Source: Deltaproteobacteria bacterium
GTDB taxonomy: Bacteria; Desulfobacterota; Desulfobacteria; Desulfobacterales; Desulfatibacillaceae
Reading direction: 5' to 3'
NCBI GenBank assembly: GCA_021815525.1
Contig: JAKAGN010000001.1
Location: 1-25,314, forward strand
Length of the DNA stretch: 25,314 nucleotides
Under the pieces are notes generated by a model. The model saw only the letters and a program-made list of their open reading frames with translations, made no database searches and was not told where the DNA came from. Shown one piece after another: positions 23,923 to 25,314 of the stretch (positions within the stretch are counted from its first letter, which is position 1; the number at the start of each line of letters is the position of its first letter). A program made the translations under genes and the position numbers.

Positions 23923-25314
23923 ATGAAACGGCCGTTTTTCCTCCTCCTCCTGTCCCTTCTGTCCCTTCTCCCGGGTTCCGTCACCGCGCTATCAGCCCTT
24001 CCAGACCCAAAGAGCACAGCCTTTGAGCACCTGAACTCCGAGAACGGCTTGAACGGCCAGTCCGTCTACACCATCGTTCAGGACAGCCGGGGCTTCATGT
24101 GGTTAGGCACCGAAAGCGGGCTCAACCGTTACGACGGTTACACCTTCAAGTGCTTTCAGAACTCGGAAAACGATCCCCGCTCCATCAGCTACAACGTGAT
24201 CAATTGCCTCCTGGAAGACGGCCAAAGGAGATTTTGGATAGGGACGGGCAGGGGCTTGAACCTCTTCGATCCGAAAACCGAAACCTTCACCAGGTACATT
24301 CACGACCCAAAGAATCCCGCAAGCCTTCCGGAAAACCGCGTTCAGGCCATCGTGGAGGAAAAAGACGGTCGCCTGTGGGTGGCCACCCTGGGGGGGCTAT
24401 CCCTCTTCGATCCCAAGACCGGCAAGTTCAAGACCTTCACCCACAAATCCGATGATCCCCGGAGCCTCCTCAATGACCAGGTGAGAAGCCTCTGCAAGGA
24501 CCGGTCGGGCAACCTGTGGATCGGGACCAACACCGGGCTTTGCCGCTACGAGCCCCGGACGGGCGCCTTCACGCCCGTGATGAGCGATCCGCGGAACCCC
24601 GCTGGCCTTTTCGGCAAGACCGTGGTGGCCCTCGTTTCGGAAGCCTCCGGCGTTCTTTGGATCGGAACCCAGCTGGGGGGCTTGGGCAGGCTCGACGTAA
24701 AAACCGGGGAGTTCCGCCTATTCCAGAGCAGGGAGAACGATCCCCGAAGCCTCAGCAACAATTCCATCTCTTCCCTTTGCATAGACCACCTGGGCCGTTT
24801 CTGGATCGGCACCCGGGGCGGCGGTCTCAACCTCCTGGATCGTAAAACCTTCACCTTCCAAGGCTTCTCCATCGACCCCGCCAATCCTTACAGCTTAACG
24901 GAACACTCCCTGGTCAGCCTTTTCGAAGACCGGACGGGAACCCTCTGGATCGGCACCATCACCGAAGGCGTCAACAAGCTGGATCCCAATGCCTTGAAAT
25001 TTCTCCCCTACCGCCATAGCGCGGCGGTTCCCGGCAGCATCGGCGGCAACATGATCCGGGGCATGTGCGAGGACCGCGAGGGATACGTGTGGGTGGCCTA
25101 TTCGGACGGTGGGCTGGACCGCTTCGATCCCAGGACCGGAATTTTTTCGCATCACTTGAAAGATACAAAGAAGCCCGGTGGGCTCAGGGGCGGCATGGTG
25201 ACCTCCGTGCTGGAGGACCACACCGGCACGATGTGGGTGGGTACCTGGGACGCGGGTCTCCACATATTCGACAGGAAGAGCGGCGCCTTCCGGCGGGTTC
25301 CCCTTGATCCGCAA
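23923..25314 (+). CDS. Two-component regulator propeller sensor, N-terminal part (runs off window)
   Basis: ATG at 23923 opens a frame of 464 codons with no stop before the right edge. A signal peptide is evident (MKRPFFLLLLSLLSLLPGSV, cleavage near TALSA). The rest is a string of beta-propeller blades of the Reg_prop type, roughly 45-50 residues each, with the repeated pattern 'I..D..G.LWIGT..GLNR.DP.TG.F': for example GFMWLGTESGLNRYDGYTF, RRFWIGTGRGLNLFDPKTET, NLWIGTNTGLCRYEPRTGAF and TMWVGTWDAGLHIFDRKSGA. About eight to nine blades are visible. GGAG seven bases upstream supports the start. Such periplasmic propellers usually precede a membrane helix and a histidine kinase, hybrid kinase or GGDEF output, which here would lie outside the window. 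The ligand is unknown. Confidence 0.88.
   Translation, partial: MKRPFFLLLLSLLSLLPGSVTALSALPDPKSTAFEHLNSENGLNGQSVYTIVQDSRGFMWLGTESGLNRYDGYTFKCFQNSENDPRSISYNVINCLLEDGQRRFWIGTGRGLNLFDPKTETFTRYIHDPKNPASLPENRVQAIVEEKDGRLWVATLGGLSLFDPKTGKFKTFTHKSDDPRSLLNDQVRSLCKDRSGNLWIGTNTGLCRYEPRTGAFTPVMSDPRNPAGLFGKTVVALVSEASGVLWIGTQLGGLGRLDVKTGEFRLFQSRENDPRSLSNNSISSLCIDHLGRFWIGTRGGGLNLLDRKTFTFQGFSIDPANPYSLTEHSLVSLFEDRTGTLWIGTITEGVNKLDPNALKFLPYRHSAAVPGSIGGNMIRGMCEDREGYVWVAYSDGGLDRFDPRTGIFSHHLKDTKKPGGLRGGMVTSVLEDHTGTMWVGTWDAGLHIFDRKSGAFRRVPLDPQ

Overview
The window is GC-rich bacterial DNA with tightly packed, overlapping operons. Gene content points to an anaerobic Gram-negative bacterium of the Desulfobacterota (former Deltaproteobacteria) type: an operon of hydrogenase-4/complex-I-like membrane subunits, a DUF362 protein, a type IV pilin-like protein, a complete Kdp potassium system and large DUF11 surface-protein remnants. 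The placement is inferred from gene content; there is no rRNA or phylogenetic marker here.

Positions 1-6513 (minus strand) hold one compact operon read right to left: a small regulator that joins a DNA-binding helix-turn-helix to a PTS EIIA-type domain, then HyfB-, HyfC-, HyfE-, HyfF- and HyfG-like subunits. Most junctions overlap by 1 or 4 bases. The HyfG-like large subunit has Ala-Gly-Asp-Ser where a [NiFe] hydrogenase has its first Cys-x-x-Cys. The complex therefore looks like an 'energy-converting hydrogenase-related' (Ehr-type) ion-pumping complex rather than a working hydrogenase. Its gene runs off the left edge and has an apparent one-base frameshift about 20 bases from that edge.

Positions 6514-9819 hold a 584-bp divergent intergenic region with an inverted repeat and a hairpin, a DUF362 protein, a short type IV pilin-like protein and an unrecognised single-pass membrane protein.

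Positions 9820-18248 hold a full plus-strand kdp locus: a 27-aa membrane peptide, kdpF, kdpA, kdpB, kdpC, kdpD and kdpE. It is preceded by two sets of direct repeats, a near-perfect palindrome and a leader hairpin, and ends in a strong bidirectional terminator. KdpFABC is the ATP-driven high-affinity K+ pump; KdpD/KdpE is the two-component system that induces it.

Positions 18286-23580 (minus strand) hold a secreted, C-terminally anchored protein with Asp-rich calcium-binding-like motifs, then the wreck of a large DUF11-repeat surface protein. The wreck has three one-base losses, two in-frame stops and no recognisable 5' end. Positions 23923 to the right edge (plus strand) hold the secreted N-terminal part of a 'two-component regulator propeller' sensor, open for 464 codons and continuing past the window. 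I found no rRNA, tRNA, CRISPR array or insertion sequence. No wholly new system is evident; the most interesting points are the Ni-ligand-less hydrogenase-like complex with its EIIA-linked regulator, the peptide upstream of kdpF, and the decayed DUF11 gene.
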